Shown here: positions 8,488 through 17,301 of the stretch, piece by piece
Position numbering within the stretch: position 1 is the first letter of the stretch
Layout: every line of letters begins with the position of its first letter
Assembly (NCBI RefSeq): GCF_000166275.1
Contig: NZ_CM001023.1
Span: 3,103,001-3,167,000 of the forward strand
Length of the DNA stretch: 64,000 nucleotides
Direction of reading: 5' to 3'
DNA from: Algoriphagus machipongonensis
GTDB lineage: Bacteria > Bacteroidota > Bacteroidia > Cytophagales > Cyclobacteriaceae
Notes under the pieces: generated by a model
What the model saw: the letters and a program-made list of their open reading frames with translations, nothing else
Told to the model about the DNA's origin: nothing
Database searches by the model: none
Made by a program: the position numbers and the translations under genes

Positions 8488-9483
8488 TTATTGAACCAGA
8501 AGGTTACATCCTCTAATTTCACTATTATCAAACCTTCCCAATACCTCCAAACATCCTTCCTCATCAATTCTTCCCAAATCTTGAGTTTCTAAAAAAGCGC
8601 AAGAATGAAAATTACCTAAGTCAATGATGTTTATACCACCTTGTCGACGTGAAGACATGGCAAGGGGATCATTGGTATCTCTTAACAAAACGCGAATTGA
8701 AGCAGGTAAAGTATATTTCCCCATCCCTTTAGAATAGGCCTGTGACATCATTTCAGTCATACCATATTCAGAATGAATAAAGTCTAATCCAAAAAATGGC
8801 TTCAAGATCGCATGAACCTCCTCTCGAATCATTTCTTTCCTTCTTCCTTTCATCCCTCCTGTTTCCATCACTATCAAGTTATCCATTTTTGGAAATTCTC
8901 TCCCTGACTCTGCTAAATCAAGTAAGGCAAAAGTTACTCCTAGCAAAAGTACTTTTTTGGAGTCTCCCGCCAACTCCTTCATTTTAGCTATCAATTCCTC
9001 CTGGTTGTACAGATAAAACCCAGAATGAGACGAATGACTTTGGTTGATAAAATGCTCGGCCATACTCACAAGGCTGCTACCCTTTCTTTCCAAATAAGCT
9101 GGTAGAAGTGCTAACACATGGAATTGATCTAATGGACCATAAGAGGATTCGAAAATCCTCTGAGCATGGTTTAAATACCATTTTTCAGACCAAATGTAAT
9201 GCTTACTCGTGATCATACCGGTGGTCCCACTACTTGAGTAGTATCCATTATATTGGTTTGAGTCTCCACTGATGACCTCAAAATCCTTGAAAAAACGAAT
9301 TGGCAAAAACGGAATATCTTCCAGTTGTTTCACTTGAGAGACATCCACTTGACGCGCATCAACGTATTTTTTATAAATTTGATTTTCCGATGCCTGAAAT
9401 CGAAAAAGCTCAAGCGCTAGGGATTCAAAATCCTTGAATTTTAAATCCTTTATGCGTTCTGAAAAACTTTTAAAATCCTGCAT
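8488..9483 (-). CDS. LuxE/PaaK-like acyl-protein synthetase family protein
   Basis: A 331-residue protein of the ANL-related LuxE branch. The phosphate-binding loop YYSSSGTTGMITS lies about one quarter in, followed by conserved LLGVTFALLDL and HSEYGMTEMMSQAY segments of the adenylate-forming fold. LuxE activates fatty acids as acyl-AMP, but here no luciferase or acyl reductase genes lie alongside, so the acyl acceptor is unknown. ATG 9483 (MQDFKSFSE). The gene is divergent from the lipoprotein gene at 9551. Confidence 0.8.
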   Translation of the reverse strand: MQDFKSFSERIKDLKFKDFESLALELFRFQASENQIYKKYVDARQVDVSQVKQLEDIPFLPIRFFKDFEVISGDSNQYNGYYSSSGTTGMITSKHYIWSEKWYLNHAQRIFESSYGPLDQFHVLALLPAYLERKGSSLVSMAEHFINQSHSSHSGFYLYNQEELIAKMKELAGDSKKVLLLGVTFALLDLAESGREFPKMDNLIVMETGGMKGRRKEMIREEVHAILKPFFGLDFIHSEYGMTEMMSQAYSKGMGKYTLPASIRVLLRDTNDPLAMSSRRQGGINIIDLGNFHSCAFLETQDLGRIDEEGCLEVLGRFDNSEIRGCNLLVQ

Positions 9484-9550
9484 CGTTTTATATTTTGCAT
9501 AGTCCTAACGGAACTATTCACCTTGAAGGATGTAAATTTACTTTCACCCT

Positions 9551-10222
9551 ATGCGATTCAAAAACTATTCAGGAATATTCTTTTTAGCAGCAGCAAGTTT
9601 TTCATGTGTCAACGCACCTGACAACTTCCCTACTACTCCTGAAATCAAATTTTCAAATATTGAATTTGTAGAGACAGCTGGACCAGATTCTCTAATTGTT
9701 TCTATAGATTTCAAAGACGCTGAAGGAGATTTGGGCTTAGGCGCCACAGAATTTGACCCTCCTTATAACCCTGTTGAATATCAACGCAACAGTGTAGGAG
9801 AATTGATTAATTACAGCAACAGGCCTTCAAACGCTCCAGACTACAATCCAATTGACTGGATCATCGACCCCATCGTCAATAATGCGGTCGTAAATGATAC
9901 CATTTGGGTGGTACAAAACCCTAATCAATATAATATCTTCATTAACTTTTATATCAAGAGAAATGGGCAATTTACGGAGTTTAAATGGCAAGATCCTCCC
10001 TATTTCACTACTTTTAATGGACGTTTTCCAAAAATCTTAAATAACGAAAATAGTCAAGCGATTGAAGGAAACATTAAATATAGTATGCTCTCTTCAGGAT
10101 GGAATTCTATTTTTAGAAATGACACGATAAAAGTTGAGGTCAGAATTCAAGACCGTCAACTCAATGCCAGCAACATGGTATCGAGCCCTGAAGTCACCTT
10201 GCAAAGCATAAGAAAAGACTAA
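9551..10222 (+). CDS. Hypothetical lipoprotein
   Basis: A 223-residue exported protein with a signal ending at a lipobox-like SFSC (Cys19), so probably lipid-anchored. The mature part is rich in beta-strand-like segments. It contains VSIDFKDAEGDLG, a calcium-binding-like acidic stretch seen in many Bacteroidota surface lipoproteins, and several aromatic residues. I do not recognise a functional domain. It is a single gene with its own terminator, divergent from the LuxE-like gene with a 67-base gap. Confidence 0.75.
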   Translation: MRFKNYSGIFFLAAASFSCVNAPDNFPTTPEIKFSNIEFVETAGPDSLIVSIDFKDAEGDLGLGATEFDPPYNPVEYQRNSVGELINYSNRPSNAPDYNPIDWIIDPIVNNAVVNDTIWVVQNPNQYNIFINFYIKRNGQFTEFKWQDPPYFTTFNGRFPKILNNENSQAIEGNIKYSMLSSGWNSIFRNDTIKVEVRIQDRQLNASNMVSSPEVTLQSIRKD

Positions 10223-10223
10223 A

Positions 10224-10262
10224 ACAAAACCCCTTTCTTCAGGAAAGGGGTTTTGTTTTTTC
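10224..10262. terminator. Terminator between convergent genes
   Basis: AAAACCCCTTTC pairs with GAAAGGGGTTTT around a TTCAG loop and is followed by TGTTTTTTC. The flanking A and T runs suit both directions, for the lipoprotein (ends 10222) and the E1 gene (ends 10279). Confidence 0.85.
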
Positions 10263-10278
10263 TTAAGTTACTTAGTAA

Positions 10279-12693
10279 TCAGAATGTTGGAAATGTTTTA
10301 GGATCTACCTCATTCATTACAGCATAAACTTTTTCTACTACATCTTCAATGCTTGGTTTAGAGAAGTAATCTCCATCTGAAGAATAAGCTGGACGATGAG
10401 CTTTAGCTGCCAAAGTCAATGGTTCTGAATCCAGGAACTTAAACAAATCCTGCTCTTCTATCACTTGCTGCATCATGAAGGCAGAAGCGGCACCAGGCAC
10501 ATCCTCATCTGCAAAGATCACTCGATTGGTTTTCTTGATGGACTCACCGATGATTCCATAAGTATCGAATGGCAATAAGGTTTGTGCATCGATTACCTCC
10601 ACATCAATTCCCAACTCAAACAATTCTTCTGCTGCTGTCATAACGATTCTGCACATAGAACCATAGGTGACAACCGTCAAATCTTTTCCTTCTCTCAATA
10701 CTTCTGGCTTGCCTATCGGCACGGTATACTCCCCAATATTATTTGGAAGCTTTTCTTTCAACCTATATCCGTTCAGACTTTCCACCATAATAGCGGGTTC
10801 GTCCGACTTCAATAGTGTCGCGTACATTCCTGCTGCTTGGGTCATATCTCTTGGGACACAAACTACCATTCCTCTTAGCGAGGACAAAATCATTCCCATA
10901 GGTGAACCTGAGTGCCAAACGCCCTCTAGCCTATGCCCTCTTGTACGAATAATCAATGGCGCTTTTTGACCACCTTTTGTTCTATATTGTAAACAAGCCA
11001 AATCATCTGATAGCATTTGTAAACCATAGAGCATATAATCCAAATATTGGATTTCAGCAATCGGTCTTAGGCCTCTTAAGGCACTTCCTATTCCCTGCCC
11101 AACAATAGTAGCTTCACGAATTCCCGTATCCGAAACTCTTAAATCACCATACTTGGCCTGTAATCCAGAAAACGCCTGATTTACATCTCCAATCATACCC
11201 ACATCTTCCCCAAAGGCAAAGAATTCAGGATATTTATCAAGTGCATAATCAAAAAATGACTGTAACACTTCTCTGCCATCCACTAATGGCGAATTTTCAT
11301 CATACTCAGGTTTAACTTCCTGAATATTACCTACCCTCCATTCTGATTGGCTATAAAGGTGACTGTTATATCGATCGTGGTTGATTTCCTTTTGTCCATC
11401 GTACCAATCTTTAAGAGCTGTTTTAGATGCTCCCTGATCATAGCGTAAGGCTAATAACGCTTTTCGAACAGTAGAAATAACATCCTTTCTGATAGGATTA
11501 ATTGTGCGAGTCAGTTCTTCCGCCATCTGATTCAACAGCACTTTTCTCGAACTATCCTCTGCAGCCTCTCTTATAAGAGCAATCGCTTCTTGAAAGTCCG
11601 ATTTAATTTCTTTAGAAAATTCCGCCCAGGCTGTCTCCTTTTGTTTCTTCACATCCGCCTTAACAGTAGCTTCTATCTTATCCAAGGTTTCGGCAGTGGC
11701 TATTTCAGAAGAAAGAATGTACTCCCTAAATTTCCTAATGCAATCCCAGTCTTTTTCCCACTTTAGCCTTTCTGCGGATTTGTATCTTTCGTGTGAACCG
11801 GAAGTAGAATGTCCTTGTGGTTGAGTCATTTCTTCCACATGGATCATCACTGGCACGTGTTCTTCTCTTGCTAAGGTACCGGCATCAAAAAATGCATTCA
11901 TCAAAGCTTCATAATCCCAACCTTTTACTTTGATGATTTCTATCCCTTTCTGACTATCCGTTCTTTCAAATCCTGCCAAAGCATCTGAAATACTTCCTTT
12001 GGTGGTGTGGAATTCTTGAGGCACAGAAATCCCATAAGCATCATCCCAAATCGAAATGACCATTGGCACCTGCATCACTCCGGCTGCATTGATTGTTTCC
12101 AAAAACAAACCTTCAGAAGTTGAGGCATTTCCTATGGTACCCCATGCAACCTCGTTACCTTGTTTTGAAAATTTAGTAAGCCCTTTAAGGCCTTTATTTT
12201 GTCTATATAACTTTGAAGCAAATGCTAACCCCAAAAGTTTTGGCATCTGCGCTGCAGTAGGTGAAATATCTGCTGCTGAATTATACTTCTTTGTTAAATC
12301 TTTCCAGCTGCCATCTTCATTTAATGACCTGGTAGCAAAATGACCATTCATTAGTCTTCCTGCACTTGCTGGTTCAGCATCAACATTGGTATGTGCATAA
12401 AGCTGAGCAAAATATTGCTGAACAGTCAACTCCCCTAAGGCCATCATAAATGTCTGATCACGGTAATAACCAGATCTAAAATCTCCAAGTTGGAAAGCTC
12501 TTGCCATAGCGATTTGAGCGAGTTCCTTACCATCTCCAAAAATCCCAAATTTCGCTTTTCCCATAAAGACTTCCTTCCTACCAACTAGGGAGGCATGCCT
12601 ACTTAAAAGTGCAACTCTAAAATCTTCTAAAATTGACTCTTTAGTAAAATTGGGTGAATGTTGATTTTTTGGAATTGGGTGTACTTCTGCCAT
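10279..12693 (-). CDS. 2-oxoacid dehydrogenase E1 component, fused alpha and beta subunits
   Basis: An 804-residue cytosolic enzyme that decarboxylates a 2-oxoacid with thiamine diphosphate and passes the acyl group to an E2 lipoyl protein. The alpha half covers about 1-370, with YYRDQ at 76-80 and the thiamine-binding block GNASTSEG at 188-195, where many relatives have GDGATSEG. The beta half covers about 460-804, with FGEDVG, GIREATIVGQGIG and the final transketolase-C region (ADEDVPGAA). Such fusions are common in Bacteroidota, and the substrates are probably branched-chain 2-oxoacids, though pyruvate cannot be excluded. No E2 or E3 gene is adjacent. A near-consensus promoter lies upstream. 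Confidence 0.9.
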   Translation of the reverse strand: MAEVHPIPKNQHSPNFTKESILEDFRVALLSRHASLVGRKEVFMGKAKFGIFGDGKELAQIAMARAFQLGDFRSGYYRDQTFMMALGELTVQQYFAQLYAHTNVDAEPASAGRLMNGHFATRSLNEDGSWKDLTKKYNSAADISPTAAQMPKLLGLAFASKLYRQNKGLKGLTKFSKQGNEVAWGTIGNASTSEGLFLETINAAGVMQVPMVISIWDDAYGISVPQEFHTTKGSISDALAGFERTDSQKGIEIIKVKGWDYEALMNAFFDAGTLAREEHVPVMIHVEEMTQPQGHSTSGSHERYKSAERLKWEKDWDCIRKFREYILSSEIATAETLDKIEATVKADVKKQKETAWAEFSKEIKSDFQEAIALIREAAEDSSRKVLLNQMAEELTRTINPIRKDVISTVRKALLALRYDQGASKTALKDWYDGQKEINHDRYNSHLYSQSEWRVGNIQEVKPEYDENSPLVDGREVLQSFFDYALDKYPEFFAFGEDVGMIGDVNQAFSGLQAKYGDLRVSDTGIREATIVGQGIGSALRGLRPIAEIQYLDYMLYGLQMLSDDLACLQYRTKGGQKAPLIIRTRGHRLEGVWHSGSPMGMILSSLRGMVVCVPRDMTQAAGMYATLLKSDEPAIMVESLNGYRLKEKLPNNIGEYTVPIGKPEVLREGKDLTVVTYGSMCRIVMTAAEELFELGIDVEVIDAQTLLPFDTYGIIGESIKKTNRVIFADEDVPGAASAFMMQQVIEEQDLFKFLDSEPLTLAAKAHRPAYSSDGDYFSKPSIEDVVEKVYAVMNEVDPKTFPTF

Positions 12694-12749
12694 AAATCGA
12701 TTAGTCTAAAATTATTTTGGGCATATAATTGCTAACTACTAGCATATTC

Positions 12750-12780
12750 CAAAAATAGCCAAAACCTGTATTTTTACAAA
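12750..12780 (-). promoter_or_regulatory. Bacteroidota-type promoter for the E1 fusion gene
   Basis: Read on the minus strand: TTTG (12780-12777), 19 bases, then TATTTTTG (12757-12750). This fits the Bacteroidota housekeeping pattern TTG near -33 and TAnnTTTG near -7. Predicted transcription begins about 50 bases before the ATG at 12693. Confidence 0.6.
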
Positions 12781-13086
12781 TTTACTAATCAGAAATTTTC
12801 GATTAAATATTTGGAAAGAGACGATTATTACAATTGACTACAAAATATAATTTTGTAAAAAATTATTTGTCAGCTAAAAAGATTGATAAAATCCTTTTCC
12901 AGAAGTAGAAGGTAACAATTTTTTCCACAGAAAAAAATTTTCCAAATTAAACTTGTTTAAAACTCATTTATTAAAAGATTCATAAAATTAGAATTCTTAA
13001 ACAGAATATTATTTTGATTTCAAAGTTTTTTCGAAATCATACCAAATACTATTCTTTAAACTGCTTTTCAGTTTATTTTTGTGTTG

Positions 13087-13094
13087 TATCTTTG
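13087..13094 (+). promoter_or_regulatory. TAnnTTTG -7 element upstream of ald
   Basis: TATCTTTG matches the Bacteroidota -7 consensus. No clear -33 TTTG is seen at the expected spacing. It predicts a start of transcription near 13100, about 25 bases before the ATG at 13127. The remainder of 12781-13086 is very AT-rich, with no other recognisable element. Confidence 0.5.
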
Positions 13095-13126
13095 TAAACA
13101 TTTATACAAATCCAAATTTACGAGCC

Positions 13127-14245
13127 ATGATTATAGGTGTTCCTAAGGAAATCAAAAACAACGAAAATCGTGTAGCACTAACCCCCGCAGGTGCTAAAGA
13201 ATTGGTCAAAAGAGGTCATACCGTTTATGTACAACATACTGCAGGTGAAGGGTCTGGCTTTCTAGATGAAGCCTATGTAGAAGCTGGTGCAAACATACTT
13301 CCAACCATTGAAGCTACTTATGAAATAGCTGAAATGATTATGAAGGTAAAAGAACCTATTGAACCAGAATATAAATTGATTAAAGAAGATCAATTGTTGT
13401 TCACTTATTTCCATTTTGCTTCTTACGAGCCTTTGACTAAGGCCATGGTCGAAAACAAATCGGTTTGTTTGGCATATGAAACAGTAGAAAAAGCAGATAA
13501 AAGCCTTCCCTTATTAGTTCCAATGTCTGAAGTGGCAGGAAGAATGGCTGTTCAAAAAGGAGCCAACTACCTTGAAAAACCCCTTCAGGGAAAAGGTATT
13601 CTTCTTGGCGGAGTACCAGGAGTTCTTCCAGCAAAAGTATTAATCTTAGGTGGAGGTATTGTAGGTACTCAAGCTGCTTGGATGGCAGCAGGACTAGGTG
13701 CAGATGTTACCATCATGGACGTTTCTTTGGCAAGAATGAGGTATTTATCAGATGTGATGCCTGCCAACGTAAAAACAATGATGTCTAACGAATACAATGT
13801 TCGTAAGATGATCCAAAATCATGATTTGATCATTGGTGCAGTTTTGATCCCAGGCGCAAAAGCTCCTCACTTAATCACTCGTGATATGCTGAAGGATATG
13901 CAACCGGGAACAGTACTTGTAGATGTGGCAGTAGATCAAGGAGGATGTATCGAAACTTGTAAGCCAACAACGCATCAAGACCCTACTTTTATCATTGACG
14001 ATGTGGTTCATTACTGTGTTGCTAATATGCCTGGAGCAGTACCTTATACTTCTACCCTAGCATTAACAAACGCAACACTTCCTTACGCAATCCAATTAGC
14101 TGATAAAGGTTGGAAAAAAGCAGCTCAAGAAAACCCAGAGTTAGTCCCTGGATTAAACATCATTTCTGGAGACATTGTCTATCAAGCAGTTGCAGAAGCA
14201 TTTGATATGGATTACACTCCTGTAATAAAATATCTTGCTGATTAA
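13127..14245 (+). CDS. ald: Alanine dehydrogenase
   Basis: A 372-residue cytosolic enzyme interconverting L-alanine and pyruvate plus ammonia with NAD. The family N-terminus MIIGVPKEIKNNENRVALTP is intact. Likely catalytic residues are Lys75 (in MKVKEP) and His96. The NAD-binding loop GGGIVG is at 175-180, and the conserved SEVAGRMA and DVAVDQGGC blocks are present. An in-frame TTG at 13079 would add 16 residues, but the promoter element at 13087 lies inside that extension, so I start at 13127. It is a single gene with its own terminator. Confidence 0.95.
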   Translation: MIIGVPKEIKNNENRVALTPAGAKELVKRGHTVYVQHTAGEGSGFLDEAYVEAGANILPTIEATYEIAEMIMKVKEPIEPEYKLIKEDQLLFTYFHFASYEPLTKAMVENKSVCLAYETVEKADKSLPLLVPMSEVAGRMAVQKGANYLEKPLQGKGILLGGVPGVLPAKVLILGGGIVGTQAAWMAAGLGADVTIMDVSLARMRYLSDVMPANVKTMMSNEYNVRKMIQNHDLIIGAVLIPGAKAPHLITRDMLKDMQPGTVLVDVAVDQGGCIETCKPTTHQDPTFIIDDVVHYCVANMPGAVPYTSTLALTNATLPYAIQLADKGWKKAAQENPELVPGLNIISGDIVYQAVAEAFDMDYTPVIKYLAD

Positions 14246-14267
14246 AACAATCACGAACTTTATTTAG

Positions 14268-14297
14268 AGCCTTTCAGTCATCTGAAAGGCTTTTTTT
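14268..14297 (+). terminator. Terminator after ald
   Basis: AGCCTTTCAG and CTGAAAGGCT form a stem with a TCAT loop, followed by a run of T. Confidence 0.85.
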
Positions 14298-14447
14298 ATG
14301 CCTAAATAATTCTAACCAATCATTAGAATCGACAGAGTTTATATACTTAAAGAAATAGAAAAATCTATTTAAGCTAAATTGGATAGCTATCACAATGTAA
14401 TTATTCATATATTTATTTAAATTTTTACATCCTTTAATCTTCACAAT

Positions 14448-15032
14448 ATGAAAAAGCTTCTAGTATTAGTTACCATGGTTTTGATTTCCTTCTCTGGATT
14501 TTCTCAGATCAAGTCAAAAGCATCCGTAGGTCTTTCATTTTCTAATTTCTCCAATGATGTCAATGAAGCCAAAGCTCAACCTGGCTTTCAACTCGGTACC
14601 AATTTAATTTTTGGTAATAAATTCTACTTCGAGCCTGGGATTTTCTATCTCGCCAAGTCTACTGAATTTGTTACTGAAAACTCTACCGGTTCAACAACTA
14701 ATTTCAGTGCAGATGTGAAAGGGTTTAGGGTTCCTGTAGGTGTCGGGGTAAATTTACTTGGCGATGGAACTTCAAATTTTGACATTCATGCCTCTGGAGG
14801 ATTTTCAGGATATTTCATTACTGGAGTGGGTGACGATTTTGAAAAAGATGACTTTGAGAATCCGACTTGGGGAACATATTTGAGTGCAGGAATCGATATC
14901 TGGAAAATTTTTCTAGATGCTACCTACGAATGGTCATTGACTAATGTCCAAAAAGATGTCTCAGCAATAGACTTGGGCAAACATAGAAATCTCTATATCA
15001 ACCTTGGAGTTAAACTCAATTTTGGCCAATAA
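14448..15032 (+). CDS. Outer-membrane beta-barrel protein (OmpW/PorT-like small barrel)
   Basis: A 194-residue exported protein with a signal peptide ending near FSGFSQ. The mature part alternates hydrophobic and polar residues (GLSFSNFS, FQLGTNLIF, FYFEPGIFYL, VPVGVGVNLLG, YLSAGIDIW) and ends LYINLGVKLNFG, as expected for an eight-strand barrel inserted by BAM. This resembles the outer-membrane beta-barrel domain families abundant in Bacteroidota. Its role is unknown. It is a single gene: 14298-14447 upstream holds no other gene, and a terminator follows. Confidence 0.8.
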   Translation: MKKLLVLVTMVLISFSGFSQIKSKASVGLSFSNFSNDVNEAKAQPGFQLGTNLIFGNKFYFEPGIFYLAKSTEFVTENSTGSTTNFSADVKGFRVPVGVGVNLLGDGTSNFDIHASGGFSGYFITGVGDDFEKDDFENPTWGTYLSAGIDIWKIFLDATYEWSLTNVQKDVSAIDLGKHRNLYINLGVKLNFGQ

Positions 15033-15043
15033 ATGTCAGTAAG

Positions 15044-15076
15044 AAGGAGTGCTTGAAAATGGTACTCCTTTTTTTA
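15044..15076 (+). terminator. Terminator after the barrel protein gene
   Basis: AAGGAGT pairs with ACTCCTT across a 13-base loop and is followed by seven or more T. Its tail overlaps the stop codon of the convergent LysE gene. Confidence 0.7.
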
Positions 15077-15706
15077 TACAATTGACCCATTAAGAGTTAA
15101 ATAAAGCATTCTTACTCCAAAGCCGATCATTATTGTCCCTACCACCTTGTTAAGGCCATTCATCATTTTAGGCGTCACCAAATGTGACAATTGTTTAGCG
15201 ACATAAGCTTTTATAAGGTCAATACAAAAAACAGTGCCTAGAATCCCCAGATAATACACCATCACATCTCCTTGATCAAAACTCTTTTTCATCTGAACTA
15301 TACTGGCAATAGAAATCCAGAATAGTAATACAAAAGGGTTGATCCCATTGATACTAAAACCTTTAATAAAAGCTGACCTTTTCTTGACTTGAGGAATTAA
15401 AATACCTCCTGTATTGGGTCTAACAGGATTCTTTTTCACCAATGAAGATATTCCAAAACCAATTAAGATTAACCCTCCTGAGTATCCCAATACCTCTTGA
15501 AAATAGGTAGCACCTGACAAGTAACTAACCCCGAAATAAGTAAGTAAAACATAAAAACTATCACTACTTAGGATCCCCAAAGCTAGAGTAGCAGCATACC
15601 GGAACCCATGCTCCAAGGAGCTTTGAATCAAAGTGAAAAATACCGGCCCTACCAGCGCGGAAAGTAACAACCCCATGCTGAGACCTTCTATCAATGCTGT
15701 AGTCAA
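15074..15706 (-). CDS. LysE/RhtB-family exporter
   Basis: A 210-residue inner-membrane protein with about six hydrophobic segments. The N-terminal GLSMGLLLSALVGPVFFTLI block and the later FIKGFSINGINPFVLLFWIS segment are typical of the LysE superfamily, which exports amino acids and related small molecules. Its ATG at 15706 overlaps the stop of the GH3-family gene upstream by four bases (ATGA), so the two are almost certainly translationally coupled. That hints that the exported compound may relate to the GH3 product (inference). Confidence 0.85.
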   Translation of the reverse strand: MTTALIEGLSMGLLLSALVGPVFFTLIQSSLEHGFRYAATLALGILSSDSFYVLLTYFGVSYLSGATYFQEVLGYSGGLILIGFGISSLVKKNPVRPNTGGILIPQVKKRSAFIKGFSINGINPFVLLFWISIASIVQMKKSFDQGDVMVYYLGILGTVFCIDLIKAYVAKQLSHLVTPKMMNGLNKVVGTIMIGFGVRMLYLTLNGSIV

Positions 15707-17253
15707 ACCTCAAACCCTTTTTCTTTCAAATAATCTAGCCAAGACTGAGAGCGTTCACCTTTGAGAACACGTGGAAACTTATTTTGCCCTCCTTCTTTGC
15801 CAATAGATTTCATCCAGCCATAAAATTCTGCAGCAGGCAAAACCTTCAATTTCACCTGCTTTAAAGCATGCTTTCTTTCTACGGCGTAATCATCATTCAA
15901 TTCTTTAAGATGTTGATCTAATTTTTCTTTAAATAAATCTTCATCTATTTTCTCATCACTTCCGATAAACCAATAATGTGCAAATAAACTACCATAGGGA
16001 ACCCCTAATACAGTAAACTCACGAACATTCACATTCAAGTCTTCCGCGGCAAGTTCCACTCCTTTGTTCATATTGTCCACAGACAAATGCTCTCCACATA
16101 GACTTAAGTAGTGCTTTGTCCTTCCGGTGATGATAATTTCAGATTCTTCTTTTGAAACAAACCTGACCACATCACCAATTAAATACCTCCAAGCACCTGC
16201 GCAGGTACTGATCAAAAGGGCATAATCTACCCCTTCTTGTATTTCATCAATTTTTAAGGTTTGAGCATTGTCTTTAATATTTCCTTCCTCATCAAAGTTC
16301 TCATCTTTGAAGGGGACAAACTCATGAAAAATCCCATTATTCAAAACTAAACGCATTGACTTTCTATTGGGCAATGCTTGGAATGCCAAAAAGCCCTCTG
16401 ATGCAAGATAGGTTTCAATGTAAATCATGGGCTTTCCTAACAGTTTTTCAAAGCCCTTTTTATAAGGTTCAAAGGAAACCCCACCATGAACAAAAATCTT
16501 AAGGTTAGGCCAAATTTCATGAATATTATCTACCTGATATTCTTCAATGATCTTTTCAATCAAAATTTGTAGCCATGCTGGAACGCCTACAATAATTCCA
16601 ATATCCCATTTGGGAGCATTTTTTACGATTTGATCAAGCTTTTCGCTCCAGTTTTTATTTCTAGAAATCTTCTTTCCTGGTTTATAAAAACGTTGGAACC
16701 AAATAGGCAATCTCCCAGTAGTGATTCCGCTTAGATCTCCAGAAAAATAGGTTCCATTAAATTCTAGATCTGTGCTCCCTCCCAACATTAAAATTCCCTT
16801 TGTAAAAAGCGAGCCCGGTAATTCATATTTAGAAAGTGATAAAATTTGTCTCACACCAGTTTTCCTGATCGCTCTTACCATATCAGTCGTGATAGGGATA
16901 AATTTTGAGGTAGCTCCCGAAGTCCCACTGCTAAGTGCAAAGTACCTAACTTCACCAGGCCAGGTCACATTGGATCTTCCTTCCTGCAACAAATACCACC
17001 ATTCAGCATGTATTTTATTGTAATCATAAATAGGAACTTGAGTTTTGTATCGATTGTAAAACTCATTATCTCCAAGTTTAAAGCCTCTAAGTATAGCCGA
17101 GAAATCATATTTTGATGCAATCTCTGTATGCCGAGCTTTAATTAAGAGTTTTTTAAGAGTGTCTTTTTGAAGTTCTAATGGGGAGGAATATTCCTGCTCC
17201 AAACTTTCTCTTAATCTGATGCCTCTTTTTAGTAAAGTACTGATGATCGCCAT
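15703..17253 (-). CDS. GH3-family acyl-acid amido synthetase-like protein
   Basis: A 516-residue member of the GH3 family, best known from plants, where members adenylate acids such as auxin or jasmonate and join them to amino acids. Visible features are the early phosphate-binding motif ALSSGTSGATSKFIP (near 105), a central IETYLASEGFLAFQ block and the GRTKHYLSLCGEHLS segment before the C-terminal subdomain. Bacterial members are common in Bacteroidota but their substrates are unknown. The start at ATG 17253 is divergent from yggS with a 48-base gap. The LysE exporter gene overlaps its 3' end. Confidence 0.9.
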   Translation of the reverse strand: MAIISTLLKRGIRLRESLEQEYSSPLELQKDTLKKLLIKARHTEIASKYDFSAILRGFKLGDNEFYNRYKTQVPIYDYNKIHAEWWYLLQEGRSNVTWPGEVRYFALSSGTSGATSKFIPITTDMVRAIRKTGVRQILSLSKYELPGSLFTKGILMLGGSTDLEFNGTYFSGDLSGITTGRLPIWFQRFYKPGKKISRNKNWSEKLDQIVKNAPKWDIGIIVGVPAWLQILIEKIIEEYQVDNIHEIWPNLKIFVHGGVSFEPYKKGFEKLLGKPMIYIETYLASEGFLAFQALPNRKSMRLVLNNGIFHEFVPFKDENFDEEGNIKDNAQTLKIDEIQEGVDYALLISTCAGAWRYLIGDVVRFVSKEESEIIITGRTKHYLSLCGEHLSVDNMNKGVELAAEDLNVNVREFTVLGVPYGSLFAHYWFIGSDEKIDEDLFKEKLDQHLKELNDDYAVERKHALKQVKLKVLPAAEFYGWMKSIGKEGGQNKFPRVLKGERSQSWLDYLKEKGFEV

Positions 17254-17260
17254 ATCTTTG
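17253..17260 (+). promoter_or_regulatory. Possible -7 promoter element for yggS
   Basis: TATCTTTG fits TAnnTTTG and lies 41 bases before the ATG at 17302. No good -33 element is seen at the expected distance. It abuts the start codon of the divergent GH3 gene. Confidence 0.35.
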
Positions 17261-17301
17261 TTTTAGGCCTTGTGGGCAAAAGTGAAGCATAAAAATAGAA
17301 A

